Assembly: GCA_946548895.1 (NCBI GenBank)
Contig: CAMNQF010000035.1
Location: 1-37,941, forward strand
Direction of reading: 5' to 3'
Length of the DNA stretch: 37,941 nt
DNA from: an uncultured bacterium
Lineage (GTDB): Bacteria > Bacillota > Clostridia > Oscillospirales > Oscillospiraceae
Shown here: positions 1 through 6,868 of the stretch, piece after piece
Layout of the letters: every line of letters starts with the position of its first letter
Position numbering within the stretch: the first letter of the stretch is position 1
Notes under the pieces: model-generated
Told to the model about the DNA's origin: nothing
Databases searched by the model: none
The model's input: only the letters and a program-made list of their open reading frames with translations
Made by a program: the position numbers and the translations under genes

Positions 1-97
1 CCGCCTCTGGTATGTCCCCTCTGGAAATGCGGGCACTTGCTGTTTCCTGACCTTTCCTTGACCCTTTAACCATGTTCACTATTTTTGGGGCAGTTCA

Positions 98-120
98 CCC
101 GACCCACTTTTTGACCCACA
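98..120 (-). repeat. Paired integrase arm-type repeats, left
   Basis: On the minus strand TGTGGGTCA (112-120) is followed 12 bp on by GTGGGTCG (about 100-108). The same pair, at the same 12-bp spacing, occurs at 26282-26302 and 37729-37749. It lies just outside the first att copy, so it probably belongs to the end of another element extending off the left edge. Calling it an integrase arm-binding site is inference from position and periodicity. Confidence 0.5.
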
Positions 121-143
121 TTATTTTGAAGGAAAACAGAACA

Positions 144-176
144 AAAACTCCCGAAATCCAGCGATTTCAGGAGTTT
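144..176 (-). terminator. Terminator hairpin next to att copy 1
   Basis: Arms AACTCC-GAAATC and GATTTC-GGAGTT flank a short loop, and the minus-strand transcript continues into TTTTTG. It lies directly after the tRNA-Thr 3'-end copy on that strand, where a tRNA terminator would be expected. Confidence 0.6.
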
Positions 177-178
177 CT

Positions 179-224
179 TGGAGCTGCTATCCAGATTTGA
201 ACTGGAGACCTCATCCTTACCAAC
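179..224 (-). other. att copy 1: 3' end of tRNA-Thr(GGT)
   Basis: These 46 bp are identical to 26123-26168. Read on the minus strand they contain the anticodon loop TTGGTAA (GGT, Thr), the 3' anticodon stem GGATG, a T arm with TTCAAAT loop and TCCAG/CTGGA stem, the acceptor 3' strand TAGCAGC, a T discriminator and an encoded CCA. The sequence to the right diverges from any tRNA 5' half, so this is not a working tRNA. Direct repeats of a tRNA 3' end are the classic product of tyrosine-integrase insertion. I read this copy as the left boundary of element 1. Confidence 0.8.
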
Positions 225-332
225 AGCGGCAAGGAATTTTTTATAATCTTTTTCCGTGATTTTTTGTTGTTTCCGCTCCAACGCAATTCTTTTCCGGCAC
301 TTTCTAAGAACACACTCTCCGTTGTTTCCACA

Positions 333-359
333 CCTGTCTGTGGCTGGTTATGTGGTCAA
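333..359 (+). repeat. Arm-like repeat of element 1, left copy
   Basis: A 27-bp block ending GTTATGTGGTCAA matches 26011-26037 with only three or four mismatches. One copy lies just inside each end of element 1, about 110 bp from the att copy. This fits a pair of integrase arm sites different from the TGTGGGTCA type used by the neighbouring elements. The function is inferred. Confidence 0.5.
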
Positions 360-378
360 GTACTAAAACCATTGCAAG

Positions 379-411
379 GCCCCTGCCAGCAGAATCGCTG
401 CTGGCAGGGGC
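379..411 (+). terminator. Rho-independent terminator
   Basis: A perfect 14-bp stem (GCCCCTGCCAGCAG with CTGCTGGCAGGGGC) around a 5-nt loop is followed by TTTTT on the plus strand. No complete plus-strand gene lies upstream within the window, so it probably ends transcription entering from the left. Confidence 0.75.
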
Positions 412-440
412 TTTTTCTCAACCAGCCTGAAGCAAAATAG

Positions 441-465
441 GGAAAAATTTACCACGCTGTAATCA
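441..465 (+). repeat. CCACGCTGTAATCA repeat, copy 1
   Basis: This 25-bp block matches 11985-12009 at 24 of 25 positions, and the 14-bp core CCACGCTGTAATCA recurs at 16089-16102. In one plus frame all three copies would encode HAVI followed by S or T. No ORF of convincing length contains it. The role is unknown. Confidence 0.55.
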
Positions 466-759
466 CAGGTGAGACCATTTCCTGTTGCGGGTCACGATGC
501 GAAAGCTGGGCGCACATCGGAAATAGAATTCCCTCGTATGAACTACACCGCAGCATCTCCAAGCCAGACAAGATAGGTAGATTCGATTCGTCGCCTCGTT
601 CATAATCAAGTGCCTCTGGGCAGGGGAATCGAATTTGGGAAGGCAAACCGCGCTAAAATTCTTTTCACCGTGTTTCGTCAACTCCGCGTAGAGGGGACAC
701 TACCGCTATGCAGCAGACAGGATCGGCTGCCGTGTTTAGTGGCGGCGTAACAATTTCAC
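466..759. other. Stretch without a recognisable gene
   Basis: Only short ORFs (65-72 codons, minus strand) are open here. They have no convincing start signals and no family resemblance that I recognise. The stretch may be the decayed left end of element 1. It separates the boundary repeats from the first cargo gene. Confidence 0.5.
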
Positions 760-1743
760 CTAATTAAACTCCTTCCAGAAATTCGTTACAGCCGCTTCAT
801 ATCCTTTCCGATCAAAATAGTAACTCATTCCGTGATCCGCCCCAGGGACAATGAACAACTTCTTTGGCGCGGCGCAGGCCTCATAGTTTTCGTAGGTCAT
901 TCCAATTGGTACAAAGTGATCCTCCGTGCCATGGGCAAACAGCACCGGCACCTTGCTGCATTTCAGCGCGTCAATCGTGGAGTATTCATCGGTACTCATT
1001 TGCAGCCGATTTCTAAACATTGCGTCTGCCATGATTCCCCGGAGCGCATAGGGCAGGTGGAGATTTTTGCTGATGACGTGTTTCCAAATTGCCTGCGGCG
1101 ATGTGAAACCGCAATCAGCGGCGATCCCATGCACATTGCCAGGCAAATCAAGGCCAGCCGCCATCAGCACCGTAGTCGCTCCCATGGACACGCCAGCCAG
1201 ATAGATTGGCAGTTCCTCGCCGCATCTCTCCGTTATCCAGCCGATCCAGTCTAAAACGTCATACCGTTCCGCCAACCCAAAGCTCATATAGTCCCCGCCG
1301 CTGCTGTTTTGTCCCCGCTGCTCCGCGTATAGGACAGTGCAGTCATTTTCCTCTAAAAAGTCAGCCATTGTGCCAAAATCATATGCCCACGATGTTCTCC
1401 AGCCGTGCATGGCAATAATAATGCGTTTTGGGTTTTTGGATGGGAAAAAGTGACCGACTAAATTTGTACCGTCCCGGCTGACGATTTCAACTGTTTCATG
1501 CGGTTTGCCTTCAAGCCTTTTTGCGGAGGCCGCCAACTCGGTCAAAAAGGCATTGTCCTGCTGCACGCCGGAAAGCAGCTCCCCCGCTTTCTGCATGGCC
1601 TTCGGCGCTTCCCTGTCTATGGCCGCCTTCACTAAAAACTTTGTTGTGAGATAGGTCGATAACGATGCGGCCATGGCGGCGGCCATCACAATGCCGGATG
1701 CCTGCAAATACCTTTTGGTGTTGTCTTGAGATATGTTTTTCAT
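760..1743 (-). CDS. Alpha/beta hydrolase, membrane-anchored
   Basis: 327 residues. A hydrophobic segment at about residues 17-40 suggests an N-terminal membrane anchor, with the catalytic domain following. The alpha/beta-hydrolase signs are visible: HGW oxyanion region at 113-115, nucleophile elbow G-V-S-M-G with Ser186, acid Asp275 in HGTED, and His304 in GADHG. Such proteins cleave esters or act as thioesterases or lipases; the substrate cannot be read from sequence. It is the last gene of a minus-strand run that also contains a patatin lipase and a fatty-acid-binding protein, which makes a lipid ester a reasonable guess. The gap to the next upstream gene is about 40 bp, consistent with co-transcription. 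Confidence 0.85.
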   Translation of the reverse strand: MKNISQDNTKRYLQASGIVMAAAMAASLSTYLTTKFLVKAAIDREAPKAMQKAGELLSGVQQDNAFLTELAASAKRLEGKPHETVEIVSRDGTNLVGHFFPSKNPKRIIIAMHGWRTSWAYDFGTMADFLEENDCTVLYAEQRGQNSSGGDYMSFGLAERYDVLDWIGWITERCGEELPIYLAGVSMGATTVLMAAGLDLPGNVHGIAADCGFTSPQAIWKHVISKNLHLPYALRGIMADAMFRNRLQMSTDEYSTIDALKCSKVPVLFAHGTEDHFVPIGMTYENYEACAAPKKLFIVPGADHGMSYYFDRKGYEAAVTNFWKEFN

Positions 1744-1785
1744 ATTATCCGTCCTTTTTAATCAAATAGTTTAAGCCGCATATAA

Positions 1786-2292
1786 TTATCCTTCTCCATC
1801 CAAAGTTGGTGAAAGATGTTTAGTAAACCGGATGCTTGCCGCAATCAAGTCAAGTCCAAGAAGGATAATATGTCCTTCAAATTTTTCGGTTGGGTAAAGC
1901 AGCAACATGATTGAAAAAACCAACCGAATTAGAAATTCTACAAAAGCGGCGATAAATGTTGTTTGAGCCTGGACTGCTTGAATCGTGCGCGATAAGGATT
2001 TTGATGCCTTTCGTATGCCGATGATGGCCCAGGTCGTTCCCATGGGACCGATTGATTCCGCGCCGTGGATAATACATACAATTCCGATCACCAGCAAAAC
2101 GAGCCCACTCGCCAACTCAGTTGAGTGATCCAGCGATGATTGACGGTTCAAAAGATAAGATACCCCATACAATATACCGGCAACCACCATGGCCCCGCCC
2201 AATACATATGGCAGCCCTACCGTGATTTGTGCGGGAAAAATAACACACAGCAGGCCAATGACAGCAAATAAGCCACAGGCAAACCGCTTCAT
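1786..2292 (-). CDS. DUF308/HdeD-like membrane protein
   Basis: About 168 residues starting at MKRFACG. A longer reading frame starts at 2376 inside the patatin gene, but the hydrophobic family-like start is at 2292, just after the patatin stop. Five or six hydrophobic segments in closely spaced pairs (around residues 5-25, 28-48, 62-82 and 115-135, plus a C-terminal one) resemble the DUF308/HdeD membrane family. HdeD is linked to acid resistance in enterobacteria, but the function of the Firmicute members is not established. It sits between two lipid-type hydrolases in the same minus-strand run. The family assignment is moderate and rests on topology and general composition. Confidence 0.65.
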   Translation of the reverse strand: MKRFACGLFAVIGLLCVIFPAQITVGLPYVLGGAMVVAGILYGVSYLLNRQSSLDHSTELASGLVLLVIGIVCIIHGAESIGPMGTTWAIIGIRKASKSLSRTIQAVQAQTTFIAAFVEFLIRLVFSIMLLLYPTEKFEGHIILLGLDLIAASIRFTKHLSPTLDGEG

Positions 2293-2323
2293 CGACTTGT
2301 TTATCCCCCTTTCGTAATCTGTA

Positions 2324-3172
2324 TCAGTCAGAGAGAAAGGAAACGATTTTACGCCCGTCAGAATATCCTTTCTCATACAACTGTGCCAGGTGAGCCGGTT
2401 TTCGCTTTAGGGTAGTGACGCCGCAGGTATCGTCCGGCGCTACAAGCAGGAGCTTTCCCTGTGTGGCATACTTCTTTGCCTGGGCTATGCCTACATTGTA
2501 CTGTCCGGCCCGATGCTCCAGCCGGTTTGCGGTCAAAGGGTACGTTTTACGGATTTTATCAGCCAGAAATTTATCCTTTTTTGCGGTGCGCACTGTGTCC
2601 ACAGGGAGAGTCAAGACGAGAACCACCTTGTCACAGCCCAATGCAAACGCCTTCTCAATCGGTACAGTGTCGCCCAACGCGCCGTCATAATAGGGAATGC
2701 CGTTGATAAACTGGGGCCTGCATATGTATGGAATCGCGCAGGACGCTTTCAGCACCCCGTAATCGTCCTGTCGAATGTCCTCTTTGTTAAAATATTTCGC
2801 CTTTCCGCTCTCGGCTTCGGTAGCTACCATCAGAAGCTCCATAGGGCTTGCCATAAACGCTGGAAAGTCCAATGGATCCTCTCCCTGCGACACACTGAGG
2901 GTTCCGTATATATAGTCCAAATCCAAGAAGGAACCCTTACGGATCAGATTTCCCAACCCCATATATTCCTTCCGCTGAGAATACTCCGTGAAGAAGCGCC
3001 GATTGCGGTGGGATTGTCCAGCCGCAAAGGAGGCCAGATTGGCGCTGCCCGCTGAAACTCCAATCCCCAGGTCGAAATGGAGCCCGGCGTCCAGGCAAAA
3101 ATCGAATACTCCGGCGGCATATACCCCCCGCATACCGCCGCCCACATCAACGATCCCTATTTTGTGTTTCAT
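2324..3172 (-). CDS. Patatin-like phospholipase
   Basis: 282 residues. The glycine-rich oxyanion loop DVGGGMRG is at 9-16, the nucleophile elbow G-V-S-A-G has Ser40, and the dyad aspartate is Asp163 in DGA. This is the complete patatin Ser-Asp dyad, and the length fits the bacterial YjjU-like single-domain form. Members hydrolyse acyl esters of phospholipids or other lipids, usually in the cytoplasm or at the membrane face. I chose the start at 3172 because residue 1 then directly precedes the conserved domain. It overlaps the end of the TVP38-like gene by 26 bp, so the two are translationally close. Release of free fatty acids would suit the neighbouring DegV/FakB-type and oleate hydratase genes. 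Confidence 0.88.
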   Translation of the reverse strand: MKHKIGIVDVGGGMRGVYAAGVFDFCLDAGLHFDLGIGVSAGSANLASFAAGQSHRNRRFFTEYSQRKEYMGLGNLIRKGSFLDLDYIYGTLSVSQGEDPLDFPAFMASPMELLMVATEAESGKAKYFNKEDIRQDDYGVLKASCAIPYICRPQFINGIPYYDGALGDTVPIEKAFALGCDKVVLVLTLPVDTVRTAKKDKFLADKIRKTYPLTANRLEHRAGQYNVGIAQAKKYATQGKLLLVAPDDTCGVTTLKRKPAHLAQLYEKGYSDGRKIVSFLSD

Positions 3173-3863
3173 CTTCTGCGGCCTCTTTCTTGTTTTTCTT
3201 TCGATAGACGCAGTACCCACCGATGGCAATCATACTCACGGCAACTTGAACCGCGAACGAGCCCAGGAATGCCGGTGACAAAGGATTGGTGATACTTGTC
3301 CCCATAATCGGAAACGTAACGATTGGTAAAGCCATACCCAAAATGCTCCCAGGCAGATATTTTATATAGCGTATCCCTGCCGCCCCCATATAGAGGCTCA
3401 ATATGTCGCTGGGCAAAATATTGATTGCCCGCGTGATGAAAGAAAGCACAAATTCGTGGCGTACCCGAGTCTGTCTCAACGCCGCCGCTTTGGGATATTT
3501 GCCGACGATGTGGTCGATTGCCTCCTTCCCGAGCTGCCGCCCCAGCCAATAGGGGAGGGACACCATAATGCAGGTGCCGGCAACATTCAACAGGATTGCA
3601 GTAGGGAGCGGGAAAAGGATACCGCTGGCAATAAAAAGAAATCCGCTGTATATAAAAATGCTCACACTTTTCAACGCGAACAGAAACAGCAGAAAGGCGG
3701 CGGCAAGCGCCGTGTTGTGCGGCGAGAGGTTCAAAACACCATCGACGGTAAAGTATTTCCTGTTTTGTACGCACAGGATCAAAATTGCCAGCCAGACGGC
3801 AGCCAGGATAACCTTGTATGCGTGTTTGGTAAACGCTTTTTTATTCCCTGCTTGTTTTGACAT
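3147..3863 (-). CDS. TVP38/TMEM64 (DedA superfamily) membrane protein
   Basis: 238 residues with about six hydrophobic stretches. The central region with GFLFIASG, then P-hydrophobic-N-GT and W-GR-LGKE, and the later F-TRA-N-LP-D--S-Y-GA segment, is typical of the TVP38/TMEM64 (SNARE-associated) family. Members of the wider DedA superfamily are membrane proteins connected with lipid flipping and envelope stress. The C terminus is strongly charged (KKNKKEAAEDE). The next gene downstream overlaps its 3' end, and the DegV gene ends 71 bp upstream, so it is probably part of one long minus-strand operon. The specific substrate is not readable. Confidence 0.85.
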   Translation of the reverse strand: MSKQAGNKKAFTKHAYKVILAAVWLAILILCVQNRKYFTVDGVLNLSPHNTALAAAFLLFLFALKSVSIFIYSGFLFIASGILFPLPTAILLNVAGTCIMVSLPYWLGRQLGKEAIDHIVGKYPKAAALRQTRVRHEFVLSFITRAINILPSDILSLYMGAAGIRYIKYLPGSILGMALPIVTFPIMGTSITNPLSPAFLGSFAVQVAVSMIAIGGYCVYRKKNKKEAAEDETQNRDR

Positions 3864-3934
3864 AAAATGTTCTCAATTCCTTTTGTGAAAATGGCCGCAG
3901 TTGAGCGTGCAATCTGCGGCCATTTTTCAGTATG

Positions 3935-4768
3935 CTATACCGGCAAAAGCATAACCCCAACCGTTCCCGGACCGCAATGACACGCCACGGTACAGCCGTA
4001 GGAGGCTTCCCATAGCTCTCCGTGAGCTTTTAGCGCGGAGCGAATGCCATCCAGTAAAAAACCGTCCTCCGGGCGATAGACAAGGATAGCCCGGAACGGT
4101 TGATCCGGATCATAGCGCGCAAGCCGTTCCCGCAAATATGGCTCCAGCGCCTTTTCCATAGAGCCCCGGAACTTTTTCCAAACCCGCATTTCCCCATCGT
4201 ACACCTCAATACAGGGCTTTAACTGGAGCAGATTTGCGCCCAGGGCGGCCACCGAAGTACAGCGTCCGCCCTTTTTCATGTAGTCCAAACGGCTTATCAA
4301 AAAGCTGGAATCGGTATTGGCGATCACTGGCTCCAAAGTGGCGTATATGGTTTCAGGTGCCATCCCCGTCTGCGCAAACCGCGCCGCCTCCAAAACAATC
4401 AGCGCCTCTCCCGAGGACAGGTTCCGGGAATCTATGACATGGACATTGGGATATTCCTCCGCAGCGATGGCGGCGTTTTGATAGCAGGATGAGAACCGCG
4501 AACCGATGCTGATACAGATCACCGCGTCATATGCCCCGCTGTACCGGGCAAAGACGGTGGAAAACTCCGCGATGTTGGGTGCAATGGTGGAACACAGCCT
4601 GCCTGTCTTTTCCCCGTACTCGAAAACGTCCGGCGGTGCGACCTCCACCATATCCAAAAAATCCTCGTCCCCTTTTTGGATGTGCATAGGTACAACCGCT
4701 ATATCATAGCTTGCCCGCAGTTCTTCCGGCATATCACAGGCCGAATCCGTTATGATCTTGATTCGCAT
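3935..4768 (-). CDS. DegV family fatty-acid-binding protein
   Basis: 277 residues from the start at 4768, which lies 8 bp after the radical SAM stop; an upstream in-frame start would overlap that gene by about 100 bp. DegV landmarks are visible: N-terminal IITDSACDMP, the central S-NLSSGEAL segment, and SRLDYMKKGGR in the second domain. DegV proteins bind a fatty acid between two domains. The FakB members present it to the kinase FakA for phosphorylation and entry into phospholipid synthesis. No FakA partner is visible here, so it would have to act with a kinase encoded elsewhere. The context of lipases and an oleate hydratase supports a fatty-acid role. Confidence 0.9.
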   Translation of the reverse strand: MRIKIITDSACDMPEELRASYDIAVVPMHIQKGDEDFLDMVEVAPPDVFEYGEKTGRLCSTIAPNIAEFSTVFARYSGAYDAVICISIGSRFSSCYQNAAIAAEEYPNVHVIDSRNLSSGEALIVLEAARFAQTGMAPETIYATLEPVIANTDSSFLISRLDYMKKGGRCTSVAALGANLLQLKPCIEVYDGEMRVWKKFRGSMEKALEPYLRERLARYDPDQPFRAILVYRPEDGFLLDGIRSALKAHGELWEASYGCTVACHCGPGTVGVMLLPV

Positions 4769-4776
4769 GGGCCCTG

Positions 4777-6147
4777 TTACCTTTTGTCCCGGTTTGCTTT
4801 TTTGCCCGCTTCGCTGCCTTCCCACAGCCGTTCGGCCTCCGGTTCCCAGCACTGGGCGTAGGAGGCGCATTTGTCGCACAGGTGGTCTACGCTCTCCGGG
4901 GATTGCAGGTCGGTGGAATGGGCCCCTGTACGGTGAACCATCTCCCGCAGCTTCTCCGGGTTTTCCAGCATGGGGCAGGGGCGCAGATGATTGCCGTTGA
5001 AGGGCTGGCCGTCATGGTAAGCCATAAAGATGGGAGAACGGAGGCAGTCCAGCAGGCTCTTTTCCCGGATGTTGGAATCGGAATAGTGGATGAACACGCA
5101 GGGATCCACGTCGCCGTTGGCGTTGATGTGTAAATAGCGCCGTCCGCCGGCGATGCAGCCGCCCACATACTCGCCGTCGTTCTGGAAGTCCATGGCAAAG
5201 ATGGGCTTGGTGGAGCGTATCTCCCGGATGCGGTAATACATTGTCTCCCGCTGCCGGGGGCTGGGCAGCAGGGCCGGTACAGCGTCATTGCCCACGGGCA
5301 TATAATGGAAGTACCAGATGAACCGCGCACCCCACCGCACAAGCTGGTCGATGAACGCGTCGGAGCTGATGGAGTCCAGGTTCTGGCTGGTGTAGCAGGC
5401 GGAAATGCCGAAGGGCAGACGCTTTCTGCGGAGGATGGACATGGCCTGGACTACTTTCTGATAGACCCCCTGGCCCCGGCGGGCATCGGTAGCCGATTCA
5501 AAGCCCTCCAGGCTGATCGCCGGGATAAAGTTTTTCACCCGGAGCATATCATCCGCGAACGCTTCGTCGATGAGGGTGGCGTTGGTGAAGGCGAGGAACT
5601 GACAGTCGGAGTGCTTCTCGCACAGCGTGATGATATCCTTTTTCCGCACCAGGGGTTCCCCGCCGGTATAGATATACATATAAACGCCCAATTCTTTCCC
5701 CTGCTGGATGATGCTGTCGATCTCCTCAAGGGTCAGGTTCAGCTTGCTGCCGTACTCGGCGGCCCAGCAGCCGGTACAGTGGAGATTGCAGGCGCTGGTG
5801 GGGTCCAGCAGGATGGCCCAGGGGATATTGCAGTTGTATTTTGCCCGCAGCTCCTCCTGTTTGGGCCAGCCGATGATGTTTGCGTTCAAAAAGAAGTTTT
5901 CAAAAACCGCCTTGATCACCTCGTTGTCCACTTCCCGGAAAACATTCATGATCAGTTGGTGCATATTGTTGTCCGGGTCGTTGATCACGGTTCGGAAGGC
6001 GGCGCGCTGCTCCGGAAAGCTGTTGGGGCCGTCCCCGGCCAGCCTATCCACCCACTCCATCAGCCTTGGGAGGTTTCGCTCCGGGTCCTTTTCAATGTAG
6101 CCGTAGGCGGTTTTCAAACCAATTTTGCTCAGTGTTTTCGGGATCAT
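4777..6147 (-). CDS. Radical SAM protein with SPASM-like cysteine tail
   Basis: 456 residues. The radical SAM motif CxxxCxxC is Cys120, Cys124 and Cys127 (ACNLHCTGCW), followed by the TGGEPL S-adenosylmethionine-binding motif. A cysteine-rich C-terminal part (C-V-F-I near 370, then CPML, CDKC and CW) resembles a SPASM/twitch domain for extra iron-sulfur clusters. An N-terminal region of about 105 residues precedes the barrel. The substrate is unknown; SPASM enzymes often modify peptides, but no precursor peptide is visible nearby. The gene is 8 bp from the DegV gene, and its promoter region is shared with the divergent XRE regulator, which carries two operator-like inverted repeats. Confidence 0.85.
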   Translation of the reverse strand: MIPKTLSKIGLKTAYGYIEKDPERNLPRLMEWVDRLAGDGPNSFPEQRAAFRTVINDPDNNMHQLIMNVFREVDNEVIKAVFENFFLNANIIGWPKQEELRAKYNCNIPWAILLDPTSACNLHCTGCWAAEYGSKLNLTLEEIDSIIQQGKELGVYMYIYTGGEPLVRKKDIITLCEKHSDCQFLAFTNATLIDEAFADDMLRVKNFIPAISLEGFESATDARRGQGVYQKVVQAMSILRRKRLPFGISACYTSQNLDSISSDAFIDQLVRWGARFIWYFHYMPVGNDAVPALLPSPRQRETMYYRIREIRSTKPIFAMDFQNDGEYVGGCIAGGRRYLHINANGDVDPCVFIHYSDSNIREKSLLDCLRSPIFMAYHDGQPFNGNHLRPCPMLENPEKLREMVHRTGAHSTDLQSPESVDHLCDKCASYAQCWEPEAERLWEGSEAGKKANRDKR

Positions 6148-6202
6148 TGCGATTCTCCTTTTCTGTCTTTTTGTTAATGTTTTCCATCAATTAGGTACAA
6201 AG

Positions 6203-6265
6203 CACTTAACAATTATAAGTGTAATGCTTTGTGTTTGTCAATGGCATTTTTACTTAAACTAAGTG
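6203..6265. promoter_or_regulatory. Two operator-like inverted repeats
   Basis: CACTTA (6203-6208) pairs with TAAGTG (6216-6221), and ACTTA (6252-6256) with TAAGT (6260-6264). Both sit between the divergent radical SAM and XRE genes. They share the half-site ACTTA, fitting a dimeric XRE repressor that controls itself and the lipid operon (inference). Confidence 0.5.
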
Positions 6266-6291
6266 TATCACTGATGATGGGAGATCGTGCT

Positions 6292-6630
6292 ATGAAAGCA
6301 AAAAAGGAACTCAATATACAAATCGGAGATCGTGTCAAGCGGGCGCGGGAAAAAAGCGGAATGACCCAAGAGCAGTTCGCGGAGCTGATCAACAAGACGC
6401 CCCAATTTATATCCGATCTGGAGCGCGGCGTTTCCGGCATTTCCATTGAAACGCTGCGGACAATCTGCGAAAAGCTGTGTATTTCCAGCGACAGCATCTT
6501 GTTTGCCGACAGGGATGAAAACGATATTTCGGAGCTGCTCGTCAAGTTTCGGCGAATGTCCCGCATACAATTTCGCGCCATGGAACAAATCGTAAACGCC
6601 CTGCTGTATGCCGGGGCCGATGTGGGATAA
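6292..6630 (+). CDS. XRE-family transcriptional regulator
   Basis: 112 residues from the ATG at 6292, which has a GGGAG about 9 bp upstream; longer in-frame starts (6229 and 6274) lie in the operator region. The Cro/C1-type helix-turn-helix occupies residues 10-65 (IGDRVKRAREKSGMTQEQFA, then NKTPQFISDLERG). A C-terminal extension of about 45 residues follows. It is the only plus-strand gene in the cargo block and is divergent from the radical SAM/DegV/lipase run, with two ACTTA inverted repeats in between. Local control of that run is the simplest reading; this is inference. Confidence 0.88.
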   Translation: MKAKKELNIQIGDRVKRAREKSGMTQEQFAELINKTPQFISDLERGVSGISIETLRTICEKLCISSDSILFADRDENDISELLVKFRRMSRIQFRAMEQIVNALLYAGADVG

Positions 6631-6636
6631 CTGGTA

Positions 6637-6676
6637 AAATGGCGCCGGGAGACTGATGCTGCTCCCGGCGCCATTT
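6637..6676 (+). terminator. Strong hairpin after the XRE gene
   Basis: A 15-bp perfect stem (AAATGGCGCCGGGAG with CTCCCGGCGCCATTT) surrounds a 10-nt loop, just after the stop codon. No long T run follows on the plus strand, so termination is likely but not certain. It separates the XRE gene from the oppositely oriented remnant next to it. Confidence 0.55.
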
Positions 6677-6695
6677 CCACCTGCACACTGATGAT

Positions 6696-6752
6696 TTAGA
6701 TTACATAGTGCTCTTTCAGCAGTCTTTCGACGCCGGTATCCTGGCTTTTATC
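6696..6752 (-). pseudogene. 3'-end remnant of a second oleate hydratase gene
   Basis: The minus strand reads DKSQDTGVERLLKEHYVI and a stop. The end of the intact oleate hydratase next to it reads DKIEGTDIEKLLKEYHVI and a stop. The 18-residue match at the same distance from the stop, with different codons, marks this as the last fragment of a diverged second copy and not a recent local duplication. The open frame is lost upstream of this point. Confidence 0.7.
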
Positions 6753-6840
6753 GGTCACTGATCAGCCAATTATTTTCCTGTGCAAAGATGAGGTCATCTA
6801 CATCCCCCCGGGCTGTTGCGGTTTGATCCATCCCATTCAA
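6748..6840 (-). CDS. Possible 30-codon small ORF
   Basis: A TTG start at 6840 lies 7 nt after a clear AGGAGG (6848-6853). The frame runs 30 codons, rich in acidic residues and ending in NNWLISDR, and its stop falls inside the oleate hydratase remnant. No family is recognised. It may be a real small protein or a leftover start region joined to decayed DNA. Confidence 0.25.
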   Translation of the reverse strand: MNGMDQTATARGDVDDLIFAQENNWLISDR

Positions 6841-6868
6841 GGGGATTCCTCCTTCCGGGTGAGGCACA

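Noticed and set aside
66-281. 71-codon minus-strand frame across att copy 1
   Set aside because: Its middle is simply the tRNA 3' end translated. It has no family resemblance and only a weak start.
449-681. Two overlapping small minus-strand frames
   Set aside because: No start signals, mutually overlapping, and no recognisable family; more likely decayed DNA at the element end.
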